Source: Caulobacteraceae bacterium (GTDB lineage Bacteria; Pseudomonadota; Alphaproteobacteria; Caulobacterales; Caulobacteraceae). From it: a DNA stretch of 64,000 nucleotides. The translations under genes and the position numbers were made by a program. Location: assembly GCA_027487945.1 (NCBI GenBank), contig JAIYCQ010000002.1, positions 62,001 through 126,000 on the forward strand, given 5' to 3'. The notes beneath the pieces are model-generated. The model was given only the letters and a program-made list of their open reading frames with translations, did not search any database and had not been told where the DNA came from. How positions within the stretch are numbered: position 1 is the first letter of the stretch; the number at the start of each line of letters is the position of its first letter. Shown one piece after another: positions 20,401 to 29,876 of the stretch.

Positions 20401-21996
20401 ATGACCGCGTTCGCGTCCATCGTTCTCGCCGCCCTGCCGGGCGTCGGCGCCAAGTCCGGCGCTGACGGCCTCGCCATGGCCGACGCGAAGGGCACCGCCG
20501 GGCAGGGTCCCGCCGGGGCGTTCGAGGCGCTGATGGCCTCGCTGATCGACGGTGCGGCGGCTCCCGCGGACGCTCCGGTCGCATCGGCCGTTCCGCTGCC
20601 GCTGGCCAACGCGACCCTGCCGGCCGCCTCTGTCCCAGGTCTTGCCGACGGAGCTCTGGAGCCGGCTCCGGTCGAGCTGGACGTCGCCCTTCTGAACGAC
20701 GCGAGCGCGGCTGAGGCGCTCGCCGCCGCCGGTGTGGTGTCGCTCGCGCCCCTCCCGCAGCCGGCTCAGGCGACGACAGATGTCGAGCCCGCGACCCCTG
20801 CCGCGCCGGCTTCGACCGCGCCGGGCCTCGCCGGTCCCCGCGCTCCGGACCTGGCCACAGAGACCGCTTCGGCCCCTGCCGAGCGCGCCGTTTCGACACC
20901 GGTCAGCCCGCAGGCCGTGGACGCCGCCTCAAGCGACGTCTTCGCCATGCTCGCCGCCGGGACCGACAGCCCGCCGCAGCCGCCACTGCCCGCCCGGCCC
21001 GTAGCCGGCGCGTTGGCCGCGTCCCAGCCTTCCGCCGGTCTCGGAGCGCCGGCGGCTGATGTCCTGGCCAGCCTCACCGGTCGGGTCATCGACCGCGCCC
21101 GGACCCCGGAGACGACCCTCGCCGAGCCGGCGGCGTCCGACGCCGCGTCCGCCCGCGAGTCCTCCGTCGAGGGCCTGGTCGATTCGCCGGTCGAGCTGGC
21201 GCTCGAGACCGCCCTTTCGCCCGAGGCGCCGGTTCCGGTCGAGGCCGCCGTCGTTGAGACGCCGACAGTTCCTGCGCCCGCGTCCGGTCGCCGCCCGGCC
21301 CGAGCGGAGTCGGTCCGGGTCGAGGCGCTCGCCGCCTCCCTGGAGACCGACGGGCCCGACCTGACCGCGGCGCCCCGCGTCGAAGCCCGCCCGGCCGCGG
21401 ACGCCGCCCCGGCCCCGGTGGCCCGGCCCGAAGCCGCTGCGGCGCCCGCCCTGACCGCCGATCTGGGCGACGAGGCTGCGCCGGCGACGCTGGACACCGC
21501 GCCCGCCGCCGCGACGCCGCAGGCGACAGCCGAGCTTCCTGTCGAGGCGACGCCGACCCGCGGCTCGCCCGAAACCGTGGCCCGCCTCGCCGCCGACATC
21601 GCCCAGAAGCTGGAAGGAAAGACCACCCGCTTCGATGTCCAGCTTGATCCGCTGGGCCTGGGCAAGGTCGATGTCAGCATCGAGATCAACGCCGACGGTC
21701 GTCTGAGCGCGTCCCTGTCCTTCGACTCCGCCCAGACGGCCGCCGACCTGCGCGGCCGGGCCGGTGAACTGCGCCAGGCGCTGGAGAAGGCCGGGTTCGA
21801 CCTGGCTGACGGCGGCCTGACCTTCGACATGAACAACCCGGGCGGCTCGGGCGGTCGGGAGGCGCGTGAGACGCTCGCCGCCTGGTCCAGCCGCGCCTTC
21901 GACACCGCCCGGACAGGCCTTGAACAGGCCGAGGCCCTTGCCGTCCGTTCCCCCTGGTCCCGCGCGCCGTCCCGCGGCGTCGACATCCGTATCTGA
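20401..21996 (+). CDS. fliK: Flagellar hook-length control protein FliK
   Basis: Long Ala/Pro-rich N-terminus; C-terminal TTRFDVQLDPLGLGKVDVSIEINADGRLSASLSFDSAQTAADLRGRAGELRQALEKAGF. Confidence 0.9.
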   Translation: MTAFASIVLAALPGVGAKSGADGLAMADAKGTAGQGPAGAFEALMASLIDGAAAPADAPVASAVPLPLANATLPAASVPGLADGALEPAPVELDVALLNDASAAEALAAAGVVSLAPLPQPAQATTDVEPATPAAPASTAPGLAGPRAPDLATETASAPAERAVSTPVSPQAVDAASSDVFAMLAAGTDSPPQPPLPARPVAGALAASQPSAGLGAPAADVLASLTGRVIDRARTPETTLAEPAASDAASARESSVEGLVDSPVELALETALSPEAPVPVEAAVVETPTVPAPASGRRPARAESVRVEALAASLETDGPDLTAAPRVEARPAADAAPAPVARPEAAAAPALTADLGDEAAPATLDTAPAAATPQATAELPVEATPTRGSPETVARLAADIAQKLEGKTTRFDVQLDPLGLGKVDVSIEINADGRLSASLSFDSAQTAADLRGRAGELRQALEKAGFDLADGGLTFDMNNPGGSGGREARETLAAWSSRAFDTARTGLEQAEALAVRSPWSRAPSRGVDIRI

Positions 21997-22003
21997 GGCC
22001 CCC

Positions 22004-22666
22004 ATGGTCGACGCTGTCAGCACCGGCAATTCCGTTCTCGACAAGATCAACAACTCCCGCAACAGCCTGGCGAGCAGCGAGGAAACCTTCCTGGCGCTGC
22101 TGACCACGCAGCTGAAGAACCAGGATCCGCTGTCGCCGCTGGATTCGAACGAGTTCACCGCCCAGATCGTGCAGATGACGGGGGTCGAGCAGCAGCTGCT
22201 GACCAACGACCTGCTGGCGATGCTGGTCGGCATGAACGACGGCGGCCTGGCCGGTTCGGTCAACCTGATCGGCAAGACCGTGACCGCCGCCACCCCTGAC
22301 GCCACCCTGCAGGGTGGCCAGTCGACCTGGACCTACGACCTCGATCGCAAGGCCACGAGCGTGAAGTACGAGGTGGTGAATTCCGCCGGCCAGACCGTGT
22401 TCTCGCGCACCGACAGCGGCGTCGCCGCCGGCGAGGGTGACTTCAAGTGGGACGGCAAGACCACCCAGGGCACCCAGCTCCCCGACGGCGGGACCTACAG
22501 CCTGAAGATCACCGCCACCGGCTCCGGCGGCGAGACCATCAAATCCAGCATCTACACCACCGGCGTCGCGTCGGCGGTGGAAACCGTCAACGGCCAGACG
22601 GTGGTCAGCATCGGCAAGCTCAAGATCCCGCTCAGCGCGATCTCGAGCGTGCAGCAGACCGTCTAG
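22004..22666 (+). CDS. flgD: Flagellar hook capping protein FlgD
   Basis: SEETFLALLTTQLKNQDPLSPLDSNEFTAQIVQMTGVEQQL; ATG at 22004 chosen. Confidence 0.92.
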   Translation: MVDAVSTGNSVLDKINNSRNSLASSEETFLALLTTQLKNQDPLSPLDSNEFTAQIVQMTGVEQQLLTNDLLAMLVGMNDGGLAGSVNLIGKTVTAATPDATLQGGQSTWTYDLDRKATSVKYEVVNSAGQTVFSRTDSGVAAGEGDFKWDGKTTQGTQLPDGGTYSLKITATGSGGETIKSSIYTTGVASAVETVNGQTVVSIGKLKIPLSAISSVQQTV

Positions 22667-22702
22667 GCCCCCCGAACCCCAGTGCAGGAAGGATAACCCT
22701 CC

Positions 22703-24133
22703 ATGAGCATCAACAGCGCCATGCTGGCCGGCGTCACCGGCCTGATCTCGAACTCGCAGTCGCTGGCCGCGATTTCGGACAACATCGCCAACGTGAACAC
22801 CGTTGGCTACAAGCGCTCGCAGGCCAACTTCCAGACCCTGGTCAGCGGTCGGAACAGCGGCTCGTCGTATGCAGCGGGCGGCGTTACCGCCACGACCCGC
22901 CGGTTCATCACCACCCAGGGTCTGCCGACCCAGTCCAGCCGCAACACCGATCTGTCCATCTCCGGCAACGGCTTCTTCGTCGTCACCGAGAAGTCTGAAG
23001 ACCTCACTGCCGCCGACGCCCGCTCCTTCACCCGCGCCGGCTCGTTCCAGCTCGATAGCCAGGGCTACCTGCGCAACGACGCCGGCCTGTACCTGCAGGG
23101 CTGGCTGACCGACGCCGATGGCGTGATCGCGACCGATCCGTCCGACATCACCCGGCTGCAATCGATCAACGTCTCGGCGGTCGGCGGCGCCGCCGAGCAG
23201 ACCACCCGCGTCACGGTCAACGCCAACCTCGACGCCAGCCAGCCGCTGTCGGCCGAGGTGACCGGCGCCACCTACAACCCGGCCACCAACTCGATGGCCA
23301 TGTACGATCCGGACGCCGGCACGGGCGTGAAGCCGGACTTCTGGATCCAGGTGCCGGTCTCCGACTCCAAGGGCGGCAAGCGCACGGTCCAGATCGATTT
23401 CCTGCGCAGCGCCACGCCCAACCAGTGGTACGCCGAAGTCCGCGCCGTCCCGGCGAGCGACATCGAATCCGGCACGGGTCTCAGCAACGGTCAGCTGGCT
23501 GTCGGCATGGTGGCCTTCACCGAGGACGGCCGCCTCGACACCGGCGCCACCTTCGCCGCGCCGCTGTCGCCGCTGTTCGCCGACTGGAATGAGCCGGTGA
23601 TCAGCTTCGGCGCCTCGTCCGACGCCGCCCCCGGCGCCGGCGCGGTCAAGTGGGCGACCGGCCTCGGCATCGGCGACCAGGACATCCGCCTGGAGCTGAG
23701 CGGCGCGGCCGGCGGCATCACCAGCTTCGACAGCGAAAGCATCCTGCAGTCGGTCAACACCAACGGCACGGCCTTCGGCAACCTGACCGACATCGAGATC
23801 GACGACCAGGGCTTCGTGACGGCGATCTTCGACAACGGCATCTCGCGCCAGATCGCCCAGGTGGCCATCGCCACCTTCCCCAACGCCGACGGCCTGATCC
23901 CGACGAACGGAAACGCCTATCGGGTCAGCAAGGACAGCGGGACCTACAACTTCAAGACCGCGGGCAGCGGCGGGGCCGGCTACATCGCGCCGTCTACGCT
24001 GGAATCTTCGACCGTGGACCTGTCCAGCGAGTTTACCGGCCTCATCACCACGCAACGGGCCTACTCAGCGTCCTCAAAGATCATCACCACCGCAGATCAG
24101 ATGCTGGAGGAGCTTCTGAATATCAAGCGCTAG
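22703..24133 (+). CDS. flgE: Flagellar hook protein FlgE
   Basis: LAAISDNIANVNTVGYKRSQANFQTLV, SISGNGFFVV, C-terminal LSSEFTGLITTQRAYSASSKIITTADQMLEELLNIKR. Confidence 0.93.
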   Translation: MSINSAMLAGVTGLISNSQSLAAISDNIANVNTVGYKRSQANFQTLVSGRNSGSSYAAGGVTATTRRFITTQGLPTQSSRNTDLSISGNGFFVVTEKSEDLTAADARSFTRAGSFQLDSQGYLRNDAGLYLQGWLTDADGVIATDPSDITRLQSINVSAVGGAAEQTTRVTVNANLDASQPLSAEVTGATYNPATNSMAMYDPDAGTGVKPDFWIQVPVSDSKGGKRTVQIDFLRSATPNQWYAEVRAVPASDIESGTGLSNGQLAVGMVAFTEDGRLDTGATFAAPLSPLFADWNEPVISFGASSDAAPGAGAVKWATGLGIGDQDIRLELSGAAGGITSFDSESILQSVNTNGTAFGNLTDIEIDDQGFVTAIFDNGISRQIAQVAIATFPNADGLIPTNGNAYRVSKDSGTYNFKTAGSGGAGYIAPSTLESSTVDLSSEFTGLITTQRAYSASSKIITTADQMLEELLNIKR

Positions 24134-24297
24134 TCTTGATATTTAGGGAGCTTTAATTCAGATGTATCACAATGAAACACTGACATTAACTTGCGGTCGA
24201 CGGTGGTTAAGCTACTTAAACCATCGCGCTTTACCGCATGTTATTTCAGGTGGTGCATCTTCCTCCCGAACAGTCTTGGTGAGAGAGGCGTAGAAGG

Positions 24298-24579
24298 ATG
24301 CTTCAACAGCAGCGCGTGAACAGCAGAGGCGAGAAGTACGTGATCGGTCCGACCGGCGCGCCGCTGACGCTGGGCGACCTGCCGCCGGCCAATACCGAGC
24401 GTTGGGTGATCCGGCGCAAGGCAGAGGTGGTGGCGGCCGTGCGGGGAGGACTCCTCACTCTGGACGAGGCCTGCGATCGCTATCGCCTCACCAACGAAGA
24501 GTTTCTGACCTGGCAGAAATCAATCGACCGTCACGGCCTCGCCGGCCTGCGGACGACGAGACTGCAACAATATCGCTGA
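24298..24579 (+). CDS. sciP: CtrA inhibitor SciP (DUF1153)
   Basis: YVIGPTGAPLTLGDLPPANTERWVIRRKAEVVAAVRGGLLTLDEACDRYRLTNEEFLTWQKSIDRHGLAGLRTTRLQQYR, matching the SciP/DUF1153 family; position next to flgE. Confidence 0.92.
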   Translation: MLQQQRVNSRGEKYVIGPTGAPLTLGDLPPANTERWVIRRKAEVVAAVRGGLLTLDEACDRYRLTNEEFLTWQKSIDRHGLAGLRTTRLQQYR

Positions 24580-24613
24580 GCCGATTGCCCCCCAACGGGC
24601 TCAGCGTACTGCG

Positions 24614-24643
24614 CGGCCGCGTTCCGGAGACGGGGCGCGGCCG
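24614..24643 (+). terminator. Possible hairpin downstream of sciP
   Basis: CGGCCGCG (24614) pairs with CGCGGCCG (24636); weak T tract. Confidence 0.35.
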
Positions 24644-24675
24644 TTGCTTTCCCGGCCGGGGCGCGAGGAGCGGCC

Positions 24676-24691
24676 TTAACAGGGCGTTTAC
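24676..24691 (+). promoter_or_regulatory. Candidate CtrA box upstream of fliF
   Basis: TTAA-CAGGGCG-TTTAC: N7 spacing close to the TTAA-N7-TTAAC consensus. Confidence 0.6.
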
Positions 24692-24782
24692 CCTGCACCC
24701 GGTAATTCCTGCCTAGCGGCGCGGGTCACGTTGGCCCGACGCGCCTTTTGTTGGGTAGGGGCTGTCCAGCGTGGAAGGGTTC

Positions 24783-26438
24783 ATGAACGGCGTTCGCGCC
24801 TTCGGGGTTGCCCGGCTCGCCGCCATGCTCGGCATCGGGGCGGCGTTGATCGCCGGCCTGATCTGGCTGGGCGCGACGCTTGGCGCGCAGCCCAAGGCGC
24901 TGCTCTATTCGAACCTCGACATGAAGGAAGCCTCCACCGTCGTCCAGGCGCTGGACCAGGCGGGCATCGCCTATGAGCTGAAGGGCGACGGCACCACGAT
25001 CATGGTGCCGCGCGACCAGGTCGCCTCGACACGCCTGATGATCTCCGGCAAGGGCCTGGTGACGTCCGGGTCCGTCGGCTATGAAATCTTCGACCAGGGC
25101 GCCACGCTCGGCCAGACCGACTTCGTCCAGCAGCTGAACCGTCAGCGCGCGCTGGAGGGTGAACTGGCCCGGACGATCCGGTCGCTCGACGGCGTCACTT
25201 TCGCCCGCGTCCACCTCAACCTGCCCCGTCGTCAGCTGTTCGAGGAAGAGGCCGAGGCCCCCTCCGGCTCGGTGACCATTGGCATCGGCGGTCGCAAGCC
25301 GACCGAAGACCAGGTCCAGGCGGTGCAGAACCTCGTCGCCGGCGCGGTGCCGGGGCTGAAGGCCGAACAGGTCTCCATCATCGACCAGCACGGCAAGACC
25401 CTGTCGGTCGGCGGCTCGTCCATGGCCAGCAAGCTGGCCGATGATCGCAAGACCGAGGTCGAGCGCAAGATGGCCGCCCGGATCAAGGAGCTGGTCGAGG
25501 GCGTGGTCGGCGCCGGCCGGTCGCGCGTCGAGGTCAGCGCCGACATCGACATGGCCCGGGTGACCGAGCAGGAAACCACCTACGATCCCGACGGTCAGGT
25601 CATCCGCTCCGAACAGACGGGCGAGGAGAGCGCCCAGGAGTCGGAAGCCAACGGCGCCAACGCGGTGACGGCCGGCGGCAACATCCCCGGCGGGGCAGCC
25701 CCGGCTGCGGGCGGCGCCGCCGGTTCGACCAGCGGCCGCAACGAGTCGACGACCAACTACGAGATCAGCAACAAGACCCGCACCGAGGTGCGTGAGCCCG
25801 GGGCCATCAAGAAGATTTCCGTCGCGGTCGCCGTCGACGGCGTCACCGCCCCCGGCGCCGACGGCAAGCCCGGCGCCTATACGCCCCGGTCGGCCGAAGA
25901 GCTGGCGCGCCTCGATGAACTGGTGAAGGCCGCCGTCGGCTTCGACACCACCCGGGGCGACACGGTGAAGGTCACCAATGTCCGCTTCGCCCGGGAAGCG
26001 GTCGACACCACGGGCGGCGAGGCCGGCCTGCTGTCGAGCTTCGACAAGAACGACATCATGCGCGCCGTTGAGCTGGCGGTGCTGGGCATCGTTGCGGTCC
26101 TGATCATGATCTTCGGCGTCCGGCCGCTGCTCAAGAGCCTGGTGGCCGGCGGCGGCGCGGGCGGTGCGGGTCTGCCCGCCCTGGCCGGCGCCGCCGGCGG
26201 CGGCCAGGCCACCCGCCTCGTGACCACGCCCGAGGGCGCCCAGTACCAGGTCCAGGTCGACCCCAGTACGGGCGAGGCCCTGGCGCTCCCGGGCCCCGAT
26301 CTCGACCAGCGCATCGACATCGCCCGCATCGAGGGCCAGGTCCGCGCCTCCTCGGTCAAGCGCGTCGCCGACTTCGTCGACAAACACCCTGACGAGTCCG
26401 TCTCGATCCTCCGCACCTGGCTGCACGAAACGACATGA
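24783..26438 (+). CDS. fliF: Flagellar MS-ring protein FliF
   Basis: [41 protein letters not shown]...; ATG at 24783 preceded by GGAAGGG RBS preferred to GTG at 24771. Confidence 0.93.
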   Translation: MNGVRAFGVARLAAMLGIGAALIAGLIWLGATLGAQPKALLYSNLDMKEASTVVQALDQAGIAYELKGDGTTIMVPRDQVASTRLMISGKGLVTSGSVGYEIFDQGATLGQTDFVQQLNRQRALEGELARTIRSLDGVTFARVHLNLPRRQLFEEEAEAPSGSVTIGIGGRKPTEDQVQAVQNLVAGAVPGLKAEQVSIIDQHGKTLSVGGSSMASKLADDRKTEVERKMAARIKELVEGVVGAGRSRVEVSADIDMARVTEQETTYDPDGQVIRSEQTGEESAQESEANGANAVTAGGNIPGGAAPAAGGAAGSTSGRNESTTNYEISNKTRTEVREPGAIKKISVAVAVDGVTAPGADGKPGAYTPRSAEELARLDELVKAAVGFDTTRGDTVKVTNVRFAREAVDTTGGEAGLLSSFDKNDIMRAVELAVLGIVAVLIMIFGVRPLLKSLVAGGGAGGAGLPALAGAAGGGQATRLVTTPEGAQYQVQVDPSTGEALALPGPDLDQRIDIARIEGQVRASSVKRVADFVDKHPDESVSILRTWLHETT

Positions 26439-27460
26439 GCCGGAAGAACAAAGCCATTGTTGATCCCACCAAGCTGAGCGGCCCCGAGAAGGCCGCGGTG
26501 GTCCTGCTGGCGCTCGGCGAGGATCACACCGCCATCTGGGAAGCCCTCGACGAGGAGGAGATCAAGGAGGTCTCCCAGGCCATGGCCTCGCTGGGCACGG
26601 TCGCCTCCACGGCGGTGGAGGAGCTGCTGGTCGAGTTCGTGTCCGGCATGTCGGCCAGCGGCGCGATCATGGGCAGCTTCGAACAGACCCAGCGGCTGCT
26701 GCACAGCTTCCTGCCGCCCGAGAAGGTCGACGCCCTCATGGAGGAGATCCGCGGTCCGGCGGGTCGCACCATGTGGGACAAGCTGGGCAACGTGAACGAG
26801 GCGGTGCTCGCCAACTATCTGAAGAACGAATACCCGCAGACCGTCGCGGTGGTGCTCAGCAAGATCAAGGGCGACCACGCCTCCCGCGTCCTGGCCGCGC
26901 TGCCCGAGGATTTCGCGCTCGAGTGCGTCCAGCGGATGCTGCGCATGGAGCCGGTCCAGCGCGAGATCCTCGACAAGATCGAACAGACGCTGCGGACCGA
27001 GTTCATGTCGAACCTGGCGCGCACCTCCAAGCGCGACAGCCACGAGATGATGGCGGAGATCTTCAACAACTTCGACCGTCAGACCGAGGCGCGCTTCATC
27101 GCCGCCCTGGAAGAGCGCAACCGTGAAAGCGCCGAGCGCATCCGGGCGCTGATGTTCGTGTTCGAGGATCTGGGCAAGCTCGACCCGGGTGGCGTCCAGA
27201 CGCTGCTGCGCGCGGTCGAGAAAGACCAGCTGGCCCTGGCGCTCAAGGGCTCATCCGACGCCCTGCGCGAGATGTTCTTCTCCAACATGTCCGAACGCGC
27301 CAGCAAGATCATGCGCGAGGACATGGAGGGCATGGGCCCGGTGCGCCTGCGCGACGTCGACCAGGCGCAGATGTCGATGGTCCAGGCCGCCAAGGATCTG
27401 GCCGCCAAGGGCGAGATCATGCTGGCCGGGTCCGGCGGCGACGATGAGTTGATCTACTGA
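26435..27460 (+). CDS. fliG: Flagellar motor switch protein FliG
   Basis: [42 protein letters not shown]-terminal [20 protein letters not shown]. Confidence 0.95.
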   Translation: MSRKNKAIVDPTKLSGPEKAAVVLLALGEDHTAIWEALDEEEIKEVSQAMASLGTVASTAVEELLVEFVSGMSASGAIMGSFEQTQRLLHSFLPPEKVDALMEEIRGPAGRTMWDKLGNVNEAVLANYLKNEYPQTVAVVLSKIKGDHASRVLAALPEDFALECVQRMLRMEPVQREILDKIEQTLRTEFMSNLARTSKRDSHEMMAEIFNNFDRQTEARFIAALEERNRESAERIRALMFVFEDLGKLDPGGVQTLLRAVEKDQLALALKGSSDALREMFFSNMSERASKIMREDMEGMGPVRLRDVDQAQMSMVQAAKDLAAKGEIMLAGSGGDDELIY

Positions 27461-28119
27461 TGAGCGCCTCCGTCCCCCGCCCCTTTGCGTTCGACACCGT
27501 CTTTGATGACGCCGGATCGATCGCCTACCAGCCGCCGGTCCGCCGGAAACACTACAGCGCCGAGGAAGTCGAGGCCGCGCGGGTCGCCGGCTTCGCCGAG
27601 GGCGAGCGGTCGGCCGTGGCCGAGGCCGAGGGGCGGGCCGCCGACGCCCTGGCCGACATCGCCCGCGCCACCCGATCGGCGCTGGGCGCGCTGCAGGGCG
27701 TCGCCCATGGCCACCGCGTCGACGCCGCCAACCTGGCTCTGGCCGCCGCCCGCCGCATCGCCGATGCCGCGCTCGACCAGTTCCCTGAAGCGCCGCTGGT
27801 GGCCGCGCTGGAGGCTCTGGCCCGTGAGCTCCAGGCCGAGCCCCGCCTGATTGTCCGCGTCGCCCCCGATCTTCGCGAACGGCTGCAGGGCGTCCTCGAT
27901 CACACCGCCCAGAGCGTCGGCTTCGAGGGCCAGATCCTTGCCCGCGCCGAGCCGGGCATGGCGCCGGCTGCCTTCGTCCTCGACTGGGGGGACGGCAAGG
28001 CCGCCTTCGACCCGCAGGACGCCGCCGCCCGTGTCGCCGCCGCCCTCGACGCGGCCCTGGCCGCAGAGGGCCTCCACGCCGAACCCCTCCTTTCCGCCAG
28101 CGAGATCGCCGATGTCTGA
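27460..28119 (+). CDS. flbE: FliH/FlbE-like flagellar assembly protein
   Basis: Position between fliG and fliN; FliH-like C-terminus [56 protein letters not shown]. Confidence 0.85.
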   Translation: MSASVPRPFAFDTVFDDAGSIAYQPPVRRKHYSAEEVEAARVAGFAEGERSAVAEAEGRAADALADIARATRSALGALQGVAHGHRVDAANLALAAARRIADAALDQFPEAPLVAALEALARELQAEPRLIVRVAPDLRERLQGVLDHTAQSVGFEGQILARAEPGMAPAAFVLDWGDGKAAFDPQDAAARVAAALDAALAAEGLHAEPLLSASEIADV

Positions 28120-28453
28120 CGAGACCAATCTCACACTCGACGAGTTCGCCCCGGACGAGGGCCTTGCGACCGAATTGATGGTCGGCGCGGGCGACAAGAC
28201 CGCCGCCGACCTGGCGCCGGTGTTTGATGTGCCGGTCCACATCTCCGCGGTGCTCGGCCGGGCCAGCCTGTCGGTGGCGCAGCTGCTGCACCTGGGTCAG
28301 GGCAGCGTCCTCGAGCTCGACCGCAAGGTCGGCGAGGCCATCGACATCTATGTGAACAACCGCCTGGTCGCCCGGGGCGAGGTCGTCGTCGTCGATGACC
28401 GCCTGGGCGTGACCATGACTGAAATCATCAAGGACGGCGACACGAACGCCTGA
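28112..28453 (+). CDS. fliN: Flagellar motor switch protein FliN
   Basis: [69 protein letters not shown]. Confidence 0.93.
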   Translation: MSDETNLTLDEFAPDEGLATELMVGAGDKTAADLAPVFDVPVHISAVLGRASLSVAQLLHLGQGSVLELDRKVGEAIDIYVNNRLVARGEVVVVDDRLGVTMTEIIKDGDTNA

Positions 28454-28482
28454 TCGGCGGTTGTGTAGCAGGGAGAATACCG

Positions 28483-29850
28483 ATGCGGCTTCTGGTCGTC
28501 GGACGTTTGAACGGACAGCTGTCCCTCGCCGTGAAGATGGCGATGCAGGCCGGCGCCAAGGTGTCGCATGTGGAGACGGTCGAGGCGGCGACCCAGGCGC
28601 TGCGCGCCGGGCAGGGCGCCGACCTCCTGATGGTCGACTATGACCTCGACATCGCCGGGCTGATCGCCACCAACGAGGCCGAGCGCATCCGCGTGCCGGT
28701 GGTGGCCTGCGGCGTCGCCGCCGACCCCAAGCGGGCCGGGGACGCCATCCGCGCCGGGGCCAAGGAGTTCATCCCCCTGCCGCCGGAAGCGGACCTGATC
28801 GCGGCGGTGCTGGCGGCGATCGGCGATGACAACCGGCCGATGATCGCCCGCGATCCGATCATGGAGGTGGTCATCAAGCTGGCCGACCAGATCGCGCCGT
28901 CCGACGCCTCGATCCTGATCACCGGCGAAAGCGGCGTCGGCAAGGAGGTGATGGCCCGGTACGTCCACACCAAGTCGCGGCGCGCCAACAAGCCCTTCAT
29001 CAGCGTCAACTGCGCCGCCATCCCGGAAAACCTGCTCGAAAGCGAACTGTTCGGGCACGAGAAGGGCGCCTTTACCGGCGCCGTGGCCCGCCGCATCGGC
29101 AAGTTCGAGGAAGCTTCGGGCGGCACCCTGCTGCTGGACGAAATCAGCGAAATGGACGCCCGCCTGCAGGCCAAGCTGCTGCGCGCGCTTCAGGAGCGCG
29201 AGATCGACCGCGTCGGCGGCGGCAAGCCTGTGAAGGTCGACATCCGCGTCATCGCCACCTCGAACCGCGACCTGGCCCAGGCCGTGAAGGACGGTGTGTT
29301 CCGCGAGGACCTGCTCTACCGCCTGAACGTCGTGAACCTGCGGCTGCCCTCCCTGCGGGAGCGGCCGGGCGACATCATCGCCCTGTCGGAGCACTTCGTG
29401 AAGAAGTACGCCGCCGCCAACGGCATGCCCGACCGTCCGCTGTCGGGCGAGGCGCGTCGCCGGCTCGTCGCCCACCGCTGGCCGGGCAATGTCCGCGAAC
29501 TCGAGAACGCCATGCACCGCGCGGTGCTGCTGTCCTCGGGGGCGGAGATCGAGGAATTCGCCATCCGCCTGCCGGACGGCGCGCCGATGTCGCCGGCGCC
29601 CGACGCGGCCGTGGCGCGCAGCGCCTCGATGGCCGCCGAGGCCGCCAGCCGGTCCTTCGTCGGTCAGACGGTGGCCCAGGTCGAACAGCAGCTGATCCTC
29701 GACACCCTGAGCCACTGCACAGGCAACCGGACCCATGCCGCCACCATCCTGGGCATCTCCATCCGCACCCTGCGCAACAAGCTGAAGGAATACGCCGAGG
29801 CCGGCGTCGCCGTGCCGGCCCCGCAGGCCGGAATCGGCAACGCCGCCTGA
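28483..29850 (+). CDS. flbD: Sigma-54-dependent flagellar regulator FlbD
   Basis: AAA+ ITGESGVGKEVMARYVH and ELFGHEKGAFTGA; Fis-type HTH THAATILGISIRTLRNKLKEY; flagellar context. Confidence 0.93.
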   Translation: MRLLVVGRLNGQLSLAVKMAMQAGAKVSHVETVEAATQALRAGQGADLLMVDYDLDIAGLIATNEAERIRVPVVACGVAADPKRAGDAIRAGAKEFIPLPPEADLIAAVLAAIGDDNRPMIARDPIMEVVIKLADQIAPSDASILITGESGVGKEVMARYVHTKSRRANKPFISVNCAAIPENLLESELFGHEKGAFTGAVARRIGKFEEASGGTLLLDEISEMDARLQAKLLRALQEREIDRVGGGKPVKVDIRVIATSNRDLAQAVKDGVFREDLLYRLNVVNLRLPSLRERPGDIIALSEHFVKKYAAANGMPDRPLSGEARRRLVAHRWPGNVRELENAMHRAVLLSSGAEIEEFAIRLPDGAPMSPAPDAAVARSASMAAEAASRSFVGQTVAQVEQQLILDTLSHCTGNRTHAATILGISIRTLRNKLKEYAEAGVAVPAPQAGIGNAA

Positions 29851-29876
29851 TCCCGCATCCCGGCAACGAGTAACCC

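Noticed and set aside
20401-21560. Ala/Pro-rich N-terminus of FliK as a separate novel protein
   Set aside because: Low-complexity N-terminal regions are normal for FliK; C-terminal domain is standard.
21686-24055. 789-aa minus-strand ORF
   Set aside because: Antisense to fliK-flgD-flgE; shadow frame.
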